Shown here: positions 49,540 to 62,093 of the stretch, in pieces
How the letters are laid out: each line of letters opens with the position of its first letter
Numbering within the stretch: position 1 is the first letter of the stretch
Assembly (NCBI GenBank): GCA_013399855.1
Contig: VXAY01006800.1
Location: forward strand, 906,578 to 970,577
Source of the DNA: Oxyruncus cristatus
Taxonomy: Eukaryota > Chordata > Aves > Passeriformes > Cotingidae
DNA length: 64,000 nucleotides
Direction: 5' to 3'
The notes under the pieces: model-generated
Databases searched by the model: none
The model's input: the letters and a program-made list of their open reading frames with translations, nothing else
What the model was told of the DNA's origin: nothing
Made by a program: the position numbers and the translations under genes

Positions 49540-50960
49540 TTCTCATTTTCATTCATTAAGGATTTTCTGGCAAGCTTATCTCTGGATAATGCAGCCTTTT
49601 TCTAATGGCCATTTTATAGCCTAGGCAAATCATCACGGTAATGAGCTTAAAATTTAAGGGTGAAAGAAGTGCATTGTTTTTGTGAGGAGCCCAAGAACCA
49701 AAATAATTGGTTTTAAAATACAATGGTTTTCAAACATTGAGTTATGCTAAATACTGTGCTGTGAGAATGATACAGGCCTCGTTCTGACTGCCCAGAGAGA
49801 ATTAAAACTGAGAACCTAATCCTCTGTGATGTTGATTATTTGGAGCTGGGGAATCCAGTTGAAAGGATATAGCTGCAATTTAATGCGATTAGCCTGCCAT
49901 ATCAAGTCATTGGATAATTGTAGACCTTGCAAGACATTGCTCTTATGGTGTTGATATGGACTGGCCTTTGGGAGAACTGATTGAAGAGGGATGATGAGAG
50001 TAAAATAGATTCAGATAAAATTAGAGACAAGCGGGGCAAATAGATGTGGGTTTTCTCATTTTAGCACAAAAGAAACCTGGCTTAGGTGAAATGGAATCTG
50101 GCTGTAATACGCTGAAAAGCTGCTTATCACAACTCCCTCTGGTATATGCAACAAACATATGGAATAAGCTTGAGACTTAACCCCTCTATTGAAGTTCATA
50201 TGACAGATTAATTATTTTCTGCATTAGAGAGAGAATATCAAGATCAAAATCTCCCTTCTGATTAGCTGGCAGATGTGCACTATTGTGGCACAGAGCATGC
50301 ATTCATCTATAGCTACTTTGCTGCATTTGGAAATCAATTTGTTTCACTCCTGTGGAGGAAGTACCATAATATCATTTCACAAGAATGAAAGGCCTCAGCT
50401 TAATTACTGGTCATATGATTCTGAACTCTTGTTCATCACCCACACCTCCCACAGATCACATGTCGATTTCATTGCTGGAATGCTGGTTTAGTCAGAGATT
50501 ATACCATTTTTGATTCACAGATTGTATCTCCATGCATACCGTTTATCTAAGAACGGAATAATCCAAAGTTCATGACAGTACATAATTAATTTGATAGTGT
50601 AGATGCAAGCCACCGATATAGTTACATATGCTGAGCTCTAGTTGAGTTAACGGAAACTGTGCTTGTGAAGTAAAAGCCAATTAAATTTGGGTAGGTATTC
50701 ATATTCCAAACTTTTCAGTTATTTATGCAATGTTATAAAAAGGAAGAGTAATTCTCCCTACAACCCAAGGGATTTAACTTGCTTAAGTGGTTTTAAGACT
50801 CTGTGTCCAAGTCATTAATGGGTTTTTATTTATGTAACACATTATGAATTGCCTACAGCCAATTAATGATGGCAAATCTAGATGTCATTATACAAAGTGC
50901 TCAGTGTTAAAGAACAAAATTACATTCTTATGATAATCAGAAACTTTATCTTGTTACTTT
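49540..50960. other. Possible cluster of conserved non-coding elements
   Basis: This 1.4-kb stretch is free of recognisable repeats and long homopolymers and is dense in homeodomain-like cores, for example ATTAATTA at 50207-50214 and TAATTAAT at 50583-50590, with further TAAT and ATTA cores around 49.87-49.92 and 50.86 kb. Its texture resembles deeply conserved vertebrate regulatory DNA in gene deserts. That is an impression, not an alignment. A 72-codon plus-strand frame at 50273-50491 is not convincing as protein. Confidence 0.25.
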
Positions 50961-51106
50961 TTCCTTTTCCAGATCATTGCACCTGAGAGGATAAATTCCA
51001 CTGAGAAGCAGAATCAGGATTAGGCCTGGTTTCATAACGAGGTGTCGTGGCATTATTTCATTCAAACCTGCAAACCACTTGAATTCAGGATTAAAGAGTC
51101 ATACTG

Positions 51107-51168
51107 TAGAATCATAGATTCATTTAGGCTGGAAAAGACCTTTCAGGTCACTGGGTCTGACCATGTAC
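51107..51168 (-). mobile_element. CR1 LINE, extreme 3' tail
   Basis: The plus strand reads TAGAATCATAGATTCATT, then TAGGCTGGAAAAGACCTTTC and AGGTCACTGGGTCTGACCAT. That is the reverse complement of the last 60 or so bases of a bird CR1, including the ATTCTATG-like terminal repeats. The body of the element is missing, an extreme 5' truncation. Its orientation matches the larger CR1 piece at 32.8 kb, though sequence differences suggest a different subfamily. Confidence 0.85.
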
Positions 51169-51608
51169 AAGAACAATAAAATGTCATGGTAAATATTAAA
51201 GTATAAATAGACTCCTGGAAGACTCCTGTGCTTACACTTGCTTAATTAAAATTAATAGTGATCAGAAGTCTCATTTTATTATTTCAACTTGGGATAAAAG
51301 TCAAGATTTTGTTCTTATTTGCATTAGACATGGTACCTTATGCAGTAATTATTATAGATCATTCGCTGGTAATATCATATATTGTATTAAATGCTCAAAT
51401 ATGAAAACATCCCTTCTGAGATGAAGACTTTGTATGCAAGGATTGTAGGAAGCTCCTTTTTAAAATTGATGTTAATAGTCCAGAGTGTAGAAAGAAAAAA
51501 GGGAAAATTCAGCCTATTTTCTTATAACAAGAAATTGCAGATGACTGTATAACAAAGCAGGCTTTTTATTCTTTACAGGCATGCACACATAAACATACTG
51601 ATTCATGT

Positions 51609-51658
51609 TAAAAAAAAATAAAAATAATAAAAATAAATAAATAAAAATGATAAAAAGA
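51609..51658. repeat. A-rich (AAATA)n-like tract
   Basis: About 50 bases of AAAAATA, AATA and AAATA units interrupted by a few G. It could be a decayed poly(A)-type tail or a plain microsatellite; no element is recognisable beside it. Confidence 0.85.
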
Positions 51659-53342
51659 TGGGTTATGTCTGGAACCATCTACAGTTCTCTAAAAGCTGCC
51701 AGTTAACTAAAGCTCACTGTCCTGTCAGAAGCAGTCTCAGCCAACATAGTTTTAATCAAAGCTTAGCCCAATAAAAAATACTCTAAACTGATGATAGCCA
51801 CAAGCTGGGAGACTACCAAGGGGAAGGTCATTTAATAGTTTACATATTTTCTATGATCTTTATTTCTTTGATGGACACAGAATGACACTTTAGCTACTGA
51901 TTGGAACTCTTAATTGATCTTAACCTTTTCAAAGCTTTTAATTGATAGTCTTTTTTTTTTTTCCTCAAGGCCACATTTTTTAATTCTGACTTTACAAAGT
52001 TTCATAATTTTATTGTTATTGCTTTTTATGTGTTTCAGGAAATTGGCATTGTCAATTATTTAAATTCAGAACAGATACAAATAAAGTCTCTCATGTCAAC
52101 ATATATTAAATCTAAATATATAGTAATTATAAGTAGTACTTAATAGAGTAAATTTTGTTTCATTTTCACACTGTATTCATGGTTGAAAGATATCTTGGTA
52201 GTGATTCTTAGATGCCCTCTTCATCTCAGTGGCTTTGGTTATCCTTTGAGAGGTCTCTTAGGAACTAAGATTCTCTTGAACTCTGAGAAACCTTTTCAAA
52301 TAGAGGAGAGAGTAGGCTAAAATCCCACAGGGGCAGCAAACACAACACGGACAAATTTATTAGTTATATTCTAACACTATTTAAAAACATTTAGTAGAGA
52401 GAAATTAATTCCGGAGTAAAATTAAAATATTAACATAATTACTGAGTCATTAATACCATGGTTGATAGTAAAATAGTGATGTCAAAGACCTCTGCAGCCT
52501 CCCTGTGCTTTAATGGGTTTCTTCCATAACATCTATTCTTCCTATAGTTCTGTGATGAAATAGTACCAAAATGAGATGCACAGAGTAACTATTTGTGTGT
52601 CTGGAATCAGAGTGCAACATGAGTATGTTGATTAGTTGTTTCTTTTTTTTTTAATTTTATATTGTGTTGCAATTGTAATATCTGTTTTACCTTCACTGAT
52701 CCAAAATTACACAATTGTGCTGTTGATGTTTATTTTTTCCTGATATGATGATGTCGCACTGACATGATGCTGATGAAGGTCGGTGTCATCCACCCCTGCT
52801 GTCCAGGCTATGGGTGAATTGCTTGTACAACACCACTGACGATATTTCCTTTTCTCTTATTCCTTTATCCCACCTAAATGCCGAATATACTTGGTCTGGA
52901 AGTAAAGCATCAAATTTGGTCTCTCAAGCTTGATGGATTTGGAAGAATACGAATCCAAAGGGAGTTACAGTGCATTGTAAATCATAAATACCTTAAAAAA
53001 GAGGAGAAATGTGTCAAATTTGGAGCAGACATGAGTTATAGCATAACTGTCTTCATAAAATCAAGTTCTCCTGAGTATCTTTTCTTATATTATTTCAATG
53101 TGAATGCAACACTATCCACATCTAATCTGAAATGCGTGTTGTTATGTTTCAGTTTTACTGCTATTTTCACCCACCAATAGGGGAATACTGAAATTTTCTT
53201 AGGATCAAGAAATGAGAAAACTATATTCAAATTGAAAGCAATAGCCTATACACATAGTGAATTTTGATGCATGATTGAAATATATATAGTTGTTTTCAGC
53301 ATAACTATTATCCAGATGTAACATGTCAGTAACTGCAGTAGT

Positions 53343-53386
53343 GTATATATACACATATATATGTATGTATGTATATGTCTATATAA
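53343..53386. repeat. Compound AT / GTAT microsatellite
   Basis: Alternating TATATA, CACATATATA and three GTAT units, ending in TCTATATA. This alternating purine-pyrimidine DNA is imperfect and short. Confidence 0.85.
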
Positions 53387-56300
53387 ACATGGCCTGAGTC
53401 AAATCATAAACCTACTGCATGAATTTACCAGTGTGTTGAACCTTATATTGTTTCACCTCAATTTAATATATTTAAGCTGTCTTAAGTGCTCGATACAGTG
53501 ATTTCATGCTCTTCAGCTGCATTACTAGGATGCTACTCCACATGACCAGATAAGAAAATATGGAAGACAGTTAATAAGATTTTATTACATTCTCTTTTCA
53601 CAAGAAAAGGGTCACACCTATTGATGCCTGTGAGATTTTATCACACTATTTAGGAACAATAAAGGTGTTTTAACTAAAATTTCCTTTTCCGCACGCAGCA
53701 CACTATGTGGAAATAGTATGAAAGCACTGCTGTCTGAATAGGCTTCATTGTTTAGAGGAGAAAAAGCTACAAGGTATATTCAGAAAGGATTTAACTAAAT
53801 ATTTAGCATAACTTCCACAAGCAAAGCATGCAATGGTCACCAGAAGATGTTGCATTCTCAGCATTCATGTCATTTTTGAAAAGTATTATTCCCTTAAAAC
53901 ATTATGGAAGGTTATGGATGTCACACCTCATGAATGTCAGCTCTATTTTTTTTTTTTTTAATTTTTAGCCAGTCATTTCTCCATTCGAAGGCCAGAAGGG
54001 GAAATAGAAGTAAAAAAAAAGTGATCAAGTGTTTAAGGAGAATTTCAGTCCACTGAATGAAGTGTCCTATCATGTCTTAGAGCACATATATAAACCAACA
54101 AACATGAGTCATAGCTGACAGTTTTTTCCATATAGAAAATATAAAGTAGTAATGATTATTTTTTCCACTTTGAATAAGGAAACACTAACCTTACAGGACA
54201 GAAAGAGTCACTGTAATTATACATTCCCTCTTTCCTTTCAGTATTCTTTAACCTTTTCTGCTGCTCTAAATGTTCTGTCTTTAGAAAATCAAAGCCTTTC
54301 AAAGATACTCTCTAAATTCATTCTTTCTTTTTGTTCCTTGTATTTGCCCTGTTTCCAACATCATTCTATTGATTAACCTTTATCAACCTTTTTTAGATCT
54401 CTTTTCTAAACTTAAACACCAAATAAGAGAACCGTCCATGGAAAATTTAGGGGAGAATTGACTGAAACAAAAACTTGACATCATTGTCAGTAACGAATTT
54501 CACACTGGAGTATTCAACTGAACTTGAGGAGATTTAAAGCACATTTTAAGTTGTGTTACTGAGCTATAGTGAAATGCTTTGCTTTAGGAGCTGTTGTTTA
54601 CACCTGAAGCTATTGTAAAAGTCTAAGATCTCATCAGTTTGGAGGTTTTCTACCATCATTTTCTTGATTTTTTTTTTCTTGTGACAAACGAGGTTTTTAT
54701 AAATTAACTCAGCTGGTGCACATTTGACCCCAATTTTTGAATGTATCCCTGGGTCAAGTACTTTTGTGTGTGAGAATAGAGTCATTCTTCCCACCCTGAG
54801 GCAATCAAAGTACTCATACATTTAACTTACCATCAACACATTTTTAACCATAAATAATTTTCTACATGTTAATCCAGGCAAACAAATCTCATGCTAAAAA
54901 CAATTAAAAGCAACTACATTTTATTTTGTACCTCTGCTTACCCATGTTAAACTATGTTACTGAATAGTAAATTAAAAGTTAAAACCTTTACTTTAGAATA
55001 GCTGGCATGTGGGAGTTTCAACATATTTAAGGGAAAAGTTATTTTGCTCTGATAAATACAATGAATCTTTTCTCCTAATTTTTATGTAAATGTAGGAATG
55101 ATACTGTTATATTTATACATCGCTGTCTCTCTCTTCCCTGCTTTGTCTTATCAGTTCCTTCCATGGCTGGGAGTTTTCCCTCTACAACCTAAGTGCCAGC
55201 ATATGGTTGCATTCTGTAACATGAACTCATGGCTAAATCTATGAAGTTCATTCCTTAGCCTCCACCTTTGGGACATCAGTAGGTGGTAATCTTAGCAACC
55301 TGGATGTGATATCACCATTGTGGCATTTTCATTGACACAGCTCTGCTACAGAGACCCCTTTGCCCCCAAGTATAATTCCTGAAAAATTAGCCTCTCATTA
55401 CAAAACATTAAATCTCTTGTCACTCAATCCTCTAGCTTGATGGAAGCATTGGATATGCTGGGGGTAAAAAGCTCCCTCAAGGATTAAACTTGGCACTTCC
55501 CTGCTTGGTGATGCAGATTCTGGATGGGTGGTCCCTCTGGATCTCCTTTCAATAACAGGTTTGCAGGTAGACAGCAGCTTCAGGGAAGATTAGAAAGCTT
55601 GAATTCAGCAACTCGCAATAAGTTTTAAAGTGCCAACTACATTATTCTTGTGCCTCATTACATTGGCAAGGGGATGGGCTTGCCTTTGATGAGAGAGCAG
55701 TTCCTTATTTATTATTTTAAGATATCTTAGGAAAGCTTCCCTCCTGGGTGGTTTGCCTTTTCCTAATTTAAATTTCCAGTCAATGTTCGAGTTGCCCCTT
55801 TCTATCCTCCTTGTGGTGATTTAGGTTTGGTGAAACCTAAACAATGTGTTTCATATTTCTTATATGCCAAGAGGGACTTTCAGTGCAAGGCTGAAAGAAA
55901 GCAGTGCTTTTGGTTAACATCTCCCATGAAGGTAATATATCTACAATAATTGTCCTGGGAAAAGAAAGCCAAAGAAATTTGCTCAGCTGTAGACTGACTG
56001 AAGAGCTCAACAATGTGATAAATGGGTTACCTTATCTGAGTACTGAATAATGTCAACCTGTACACAGGAGCTTCGATATTCATGCAAGTTGTTATCACAT
56101 TTAAGTTAAGAAGAAAGTTCTCCTAGGAATGTAAATGTTAAAAATGTGCCCACTCCCTGCAAAATACTAATGATTAGGGTTGAATACCAAGAAACAACTG
56201 TATTATAAATTCCTTCTGGAATTAAAAATTTACAAAATATTCTTTATAAAATGACAAAATATTTTTGTATATGTTTTAAAAGACTAAAAAAATTGAATAA

Positions 56301-56917
56301 TAATAAGGTAAGTTACATAGAAGTTAGCAGAAAGAGATGAGACAGCATATCCAATACTTTATTCATGGTATCATCAGGAGGCAATAGCTTGGGACAGCAG
56401 TTTAAACGTCATTCAGGGATTTTTCAGAAAACCTAGTCAAAGTCATTGTTATCTCATAATTTGAAATAAACCATACAGTTTTAAAGCAAATAAATTACTT
56501 AAAAATGAGACTCTTACTTTCGTATTTCAATGCTAAACTATAATGACAGATTAGCAAATCATGGTTTTGAAATCTGTTTTTACAGACATATTTTAGTTAA
56601 ACTATGTGTTAAAGACTGCAATAAATCACCACAGAAGCTGAAGAGCAACGAGAATCCCATTTTAAGTCAAATAATCAGAGGATCCAATAGCCAAATGACC
56701 AGATCATGTCTGGAGTGACTTTGACTACAGCATTAGTATTTAGATGCATAATTTATAAAAATTAATAAAAGAAATATTTGTTCACTTCAGGGAACATAAA
56801 ATAACCTGATGAGTTACATTCCCTATAGCTTTTTTAAAACTGATTTCTGGAGTGGAAGGGCACTCTTCATCTTCTCCTTATTTGCAGTTTAAATTAAAAG
56901 GTCATACAAATGACAGC

Positions 56918-56958
56918 AAACAAAAAAAAAACCCCACAAAACCCCTCCCCCCCACACC
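56918..56958. repeat. A-run and C-run low-complexity tract
   Basis: CAAACAAAAAAAAAACCCC is followed by ACAAAACCCCTCCCCCCCAC. It is a homopolymer-rich patch where length errors are likely. Confidence 0.85.
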
Positions 56959-59510
56959 TTGTATTTCAGGCTTTTGTTGCGTATTGGCCAGCCCAGTTTG
57001 AAATAGTGCTTGAAGAGATTCATTCCCTTGAGGTATCATGATTGTTTTTCAGGCACAACCACTGTTCCTTCTCTCTGGAGGCTCTTTGATTCACTTCCAG
57101 CCTATCAGCTGCAGATGTAAAGTTCCTTTTCAAAGTATGTATCAGCGAAATTCTTCTCCTGGCTTTTCACCTACTAATTGCAAGCAGGGAGCTAGTTCTC
57201 CTTTTTCAAACAAAGCCAGAATTTTTTAAATCTTCCCTCAGTATAACTACGGTTGTAGAGCCATATCCACTGCATAAATTGTGATCGTGATAATGTGACG
57301 CTTTCATCTTAGCTTGAAATAGCAACTGTCTGCTGCAACATCTTTGAAATCTTGATTGATAAAGGACTTGGACCTGGTTTTAATTATTGTCTTATGAACT
57401 TGGCAAAGGTTAATATTTTGCATGGGGAAAAAGATCAGGCTATAATTCCAGGATTTAAGGCACAGACTCCAGAATTTTGATTAACTATGCCTTCCAGTGC
57501 TAGAGAAAACTTGAATTTTTGAAATGAAGAAATTTATTGTTTGTTTGAGAAATATGGAAGATTTCCCATGGTTTCTTCAGTTTAGGAACATTATTGATAT
57601 GGAATTGGAAACAGCAATAATTCCATGGTAAACATTAACTTTTCTGTTTCGAATGTGTTCTAAATGCATTAATGTCCTGAAGTAATGATCCTAAAGTTAA
57701 GGGAATTACACTAGCTCTCATCTAGCCATGTTTTTCTGATGATCTGAGCTTGATCAGACCTAACCACACACCAAATCAGAGAAGTTTTCAAACTCTCTTT
57801 TGTTTCTTCAACTGCTGTCAATTATATAGAACAGACAATTAAATCTTAATGTGTCATGTTAATTCTTGCAATGCAATATTTTAGGACATGACCAACATCA
57901 CATGCTAAATTTCTTTTATTTCAACTTTCAATGTCCTGCACTTTTTTTTTTAATAAATAATTATTTTTTGCCAAATGGATCTACAATCAAATACCAAAAT
58001 GGCCTGGATGGGTATTGCATGGCATTAGTATTTTAAAGAAATAACAACCTCTAAGTAAGAAATTGTAAGTTTCTAAGAAAAAAGAGTTTCCATGTAATTG
58101 CAAAGTCACACATTGAGTTCATTGTGCTGTACAAAATTTTTTTTAAAGTCTGTAAGAATCACGTGCTCTACTTTTGAAATGTTTCTTAAATTCCTGTGAA
58201 TTGATTAAGAAACTGACGTTGAATTCATAGGATTTTGATTTTTTTTTAATTTTAATCAATATCTCTCAATACTCAAACTTCTCTTCCAGACTACATGACT
58301 ATCATAATCCCTTTTCCTAATCTTCAGAAAGAAGTAAATGGAAGCTAAATGGAAGTACAAGCTAGTATCATCTTCCCAGTCTCAGCAGAGAGCAAGGAAC
58401 AGTGTGACATAGCAACTGAGATGTCTTTTATTCTGTAAGATGATCCTTCCTCATTTGAAAAGAAGGTTTCTGAGAGTTCAGTGTGATCAAATTGAAATAA
58501 TTATGAAATTACTTGTATAAAAAAAATAATTACTACAATGTGGCGTGGGTGGACGATCTACTTGTTACATAATGTAGTGTGTAAAATGATGTCTTTACTC
58601 CAGACCTTCAAACAGACTTTTGTAAGCTAGTGATATCATTCATAGACTATAGACTATTTTTAAATTATTATAGCAGGAATCTATAGTTAAAGTTAAATCT
58701 ACTTGTTAAAGAGCTGTTCCTATATCAGGATTAGTTTATTCTGAACACAGAAAAAAAACATTTTAATTTAGCAAATATCAAAGTTTTTCAGAGGATTTTC
58801 TGAGTATGCAGAAAGAATGGAGCAGGCTTACACACTCTAGAAATTATCCAGGCTTTGTGGTGTTGAACATTGGGTTAATATAGTCTTTGGTTTCCAGATT
58901 TAGCTTGCTTCCTATTTTGTGTGTCTAAATTGTGTGTCTAAGATGAACAAACTCCTATAATTCAGCGACTGCAACTCTTTATCTTTTGATTTTCATTAAT
59001 CCATCTCGTGTGATGTTGTGCAGAACACACCCATAAAGCAATTTTTTCTTTATTGAAAATATGGTATGCATTTTTTATGTTTTCACAGAAGATGTCTTTG
59101 GCTGGCTGACAGTTTATTTGAAAACTGAACTACTGTATTAATAAACAGTGCTACTTACAGATCATGGCAATATGCTTTGCGTTTCCATTCCCTGTTATTG
59201 TATTATTCAGACACGTGATGAAAACAGTATATGGGGCTAGATTTTAAGCATTTTTATTTTTAACTACTGTTTATGGCTCCAAATTCATTCCTTGTGTAAG
59301 ATGTGCCTAGAAAGGCAATGAATATGGATGAAACTGACCCATGTTCCTATAATTTCTGCAAAAGACAGTCGTCTGCACTAGTCTCTGTGGGAGAACTGTA
59401 TCATATGCTAAATTTGAAAGAGGATTAAAGAGATGATATAATAGTTTTTCTAACTCAAGTTCAACGATACTTTATGATGTGATTATGAAGTGAGCTGCCA
59501 AAAGATAAAT

Positions 59511-59523
59511 AAAAAAAAAAAAA
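59511..59523. repeat. Run of 13 A
   Basis: Homopolymer preceded by AAAAGATAAAT. No retrotransposon sequence is recognisable upstream of it. Confidence 0.9.
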
Positions 59524-62036
59524 GTTGAGTTTTAAAAGCAATAGCTCTTGTTCATATATTTCTTTCATATAATAAAGAAAAAAAATCACATTTCTTCATA
59601 AGTACATGTCAATTCAAGACAATACAACAAGCTTCTCTTAAATGCTGAAGGAGTTTTTAGATTCTATGATCTACACACATTTGTTGTGGATGTGTCCTTT
59701 GATTAAACATTCCTTTTTCCAAATACGATGGCAAGCCAGACTGCTGTGGCAGGGAAAATCTCTCTCATGCATAAACGTCTGTTTCACTGCATTTAAACAA
59801 AGAATTTTTTATCAGTGAGCTATTAGATAATGTTTTGGCTTTTTTTAATCCATGCAATGTGCTTATGAAAGACTGAAGACTGGGAGATAGGGGCCTAATT
59901 GGAAAAAAACCCCAAACACAGGTAATAAGGGGCACAATTTGACTGGTTGTGACTGTGATTTTTTGACTTTTGAAGATTCCCCTCAAAACTCCCTCTTAAA
60001 TGTTGAAACATTTTCCATGAAGCATCTTTCATTAGCCCAGGTTCCCCTAAGGTTAGCTGCTGCCATTCTGAATGTATTCTGCTAATGCAAAGAAAAATGA
60101 TCATTCCAATTGTGTGGTCTTCTGCAATCTCTGCTGTAAGGCCTATAAACCTGAAATAAGCATTTGCAAAAATGTGTTGCAAAACACTCCCCAAAGCCAC
60201 TGGTGCCAGCTAAAAAGATATTTTTTAGTCTTACAGATAAAGAAAAGCACTTAAGGAATGAAAGGTTTAATTTGCTGGTTTTGTGCTAACTAAAGCTTGG
60301 CTCTAATGCTGAATATTTTAACATTGGCCCAAGCAGTAGAAAGACATTTGACACTTAAAGTTCCATAATAGAGCTATTTCAAGGATAAAGCTATTTTGTT
60401 TATAGCACAATAGGAAAATCATATGGAAATAGCTCCGCAGGAAAATAACAATAAACAAAATATCCACATACCATAGGTAATTCTTCAATATATTGCGGAA
60501 ATAGAACCACCCCACAATTATCATAGGCTTGCAAAACTCCTAAAAAGTAATCTTGAGCTGTAATAAAGTATGTTCGTGTGATGATGTCTTGCAATGTGGT
60601 CTAATTACAGTTAACATAAACAAAATGATGGTTAATCCGCACAAAATGTCCAACAGTTTATAGGCTTTGGCTTCAGTTTTACATTCTGAAAGTGCAGGAG
60701 CTTTCAACAAAGCCCAATCCCGCTGCAATTGCCCACAATTATCTTCTACCCCAGTGTATATACAGTGACCTACTTTCTGCAGTAAAACAGCTTCTGCCAG
60801 CAGAGCCCACGTTTGGGGGATGTTCTGCCTTTTATGGGCACAAGCAAAAATTTATGTGGTTCATGAGGAGAAAGCAGAGTAGAGAGCTCCTGTCTTTTGT
60901 TTTGTTCCCTTTGGTTTTCCTCGGCTGACAAATCAACACCCCATTGAAGTTGCGAATGTAATGTCCATAGACAACAAGGCATAGTACTATGGGTACAGGT
61001 GAACTCTCCCTTAACCTCATCTAGAGATAACTGAGGGTTCACAAGAGGGAATACACATTTGAATCAGTTTTTCTGCCTTTTGTGACTTCTGTGACTTACT
61101 ATCTATGAGTTTTGTAGTTTATGTTTTTGTTTGGGTTGGTGGTTTTTTTGTGTGCATGTGTTTTCATATCCGTCAAACAGCTCTTTCTGGTCAGACATGC
61201 AATGGAAAAGCTGGTGAAAGACATGAAATTAGCATTTTGAATGCCATATCTCATCACTTGGTTTCATTAGAAAACAGATTTTACTGTGAAGGTTTTTATA
61301 CTGTTTTAAAATAGTAGAATTTTATGTTGAAATCAGTGTACTTTTACTCAATAACTTACACTGGAAACACAAATAGAGCTTTATGTCTGAAGAGTTGCCA
61401 TCCCCTGGTATTTTTGATTACCTCAATCACTAGTAGCTTACGTTTATTAATAGAAAGTATTTGAGAAAACCAAGCAGTAATAACTAACAAATGTAGATTT
61501 CTTCTCGTTCCTACTTACAAAGTAGTTAGAATTCATTCAAGCCATATATAGTTACAGGGATAGTATGTAAGATTATCCACCCTGTTGTTTCATTGGCACA
61601 GAAGAATATGTTCAGAAGATAATGAGCTTAATAATTTTGATGATAAGCAGCTGGTGATATTAGCTACCAATAGCAGAAAGGATCAGAGGGAAAACAAGTG
61701 GGAAAATAAAGAAAAAATAAAAAGGAAAATGAAGATGAAGAGCATAGTTGAATTAAATGCTTTTTGTATGTCAGTTAAGTTTGTTCTTTGGATCACATCT
61801 TTAAGTGATTTATACTCTGAGTGTTGAAAAAGCAACATATTTTAACTGATTCTTTGATCTCTTTGAAATTTATTTGTAGCTATCACTGTGGTCTATTCCT
61901 ACTATAACATAATTTTTCATCCTTTCCCACCGTATTATGGTTTTCATACAGCTGGATCTTGGGTTTAGATTAATAACTGACCATCTGACCAGCCTGAGGA
62001 AGACTTAGGCACTATGCTCACTATGTGCAAAAGAAA

Positions 62037-62093
62037 TTATAAATAAGAAAAAATAAGAAAAACATAAGAAAAAAATATTAAAAATAAGCAAAA
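62037..62093. repeat. A-rich (AATAAG)n-like tract
   Basis: Repeated AATAAGAAAA and ACATAAGAAAA units, clearly a degenerate short tandem repeat of about 10-11 bases. The sequence continues A-rich to about 62.12 kb. Confidence 0.8.

Noticed and set aside
59655..59675. ATTCTATGAT-like sequence resembling a CR1 3' repeat
   Set aside because: Only one unit is present and the upstream bases do not resemble a CR1 3' end; a chance match is likely.
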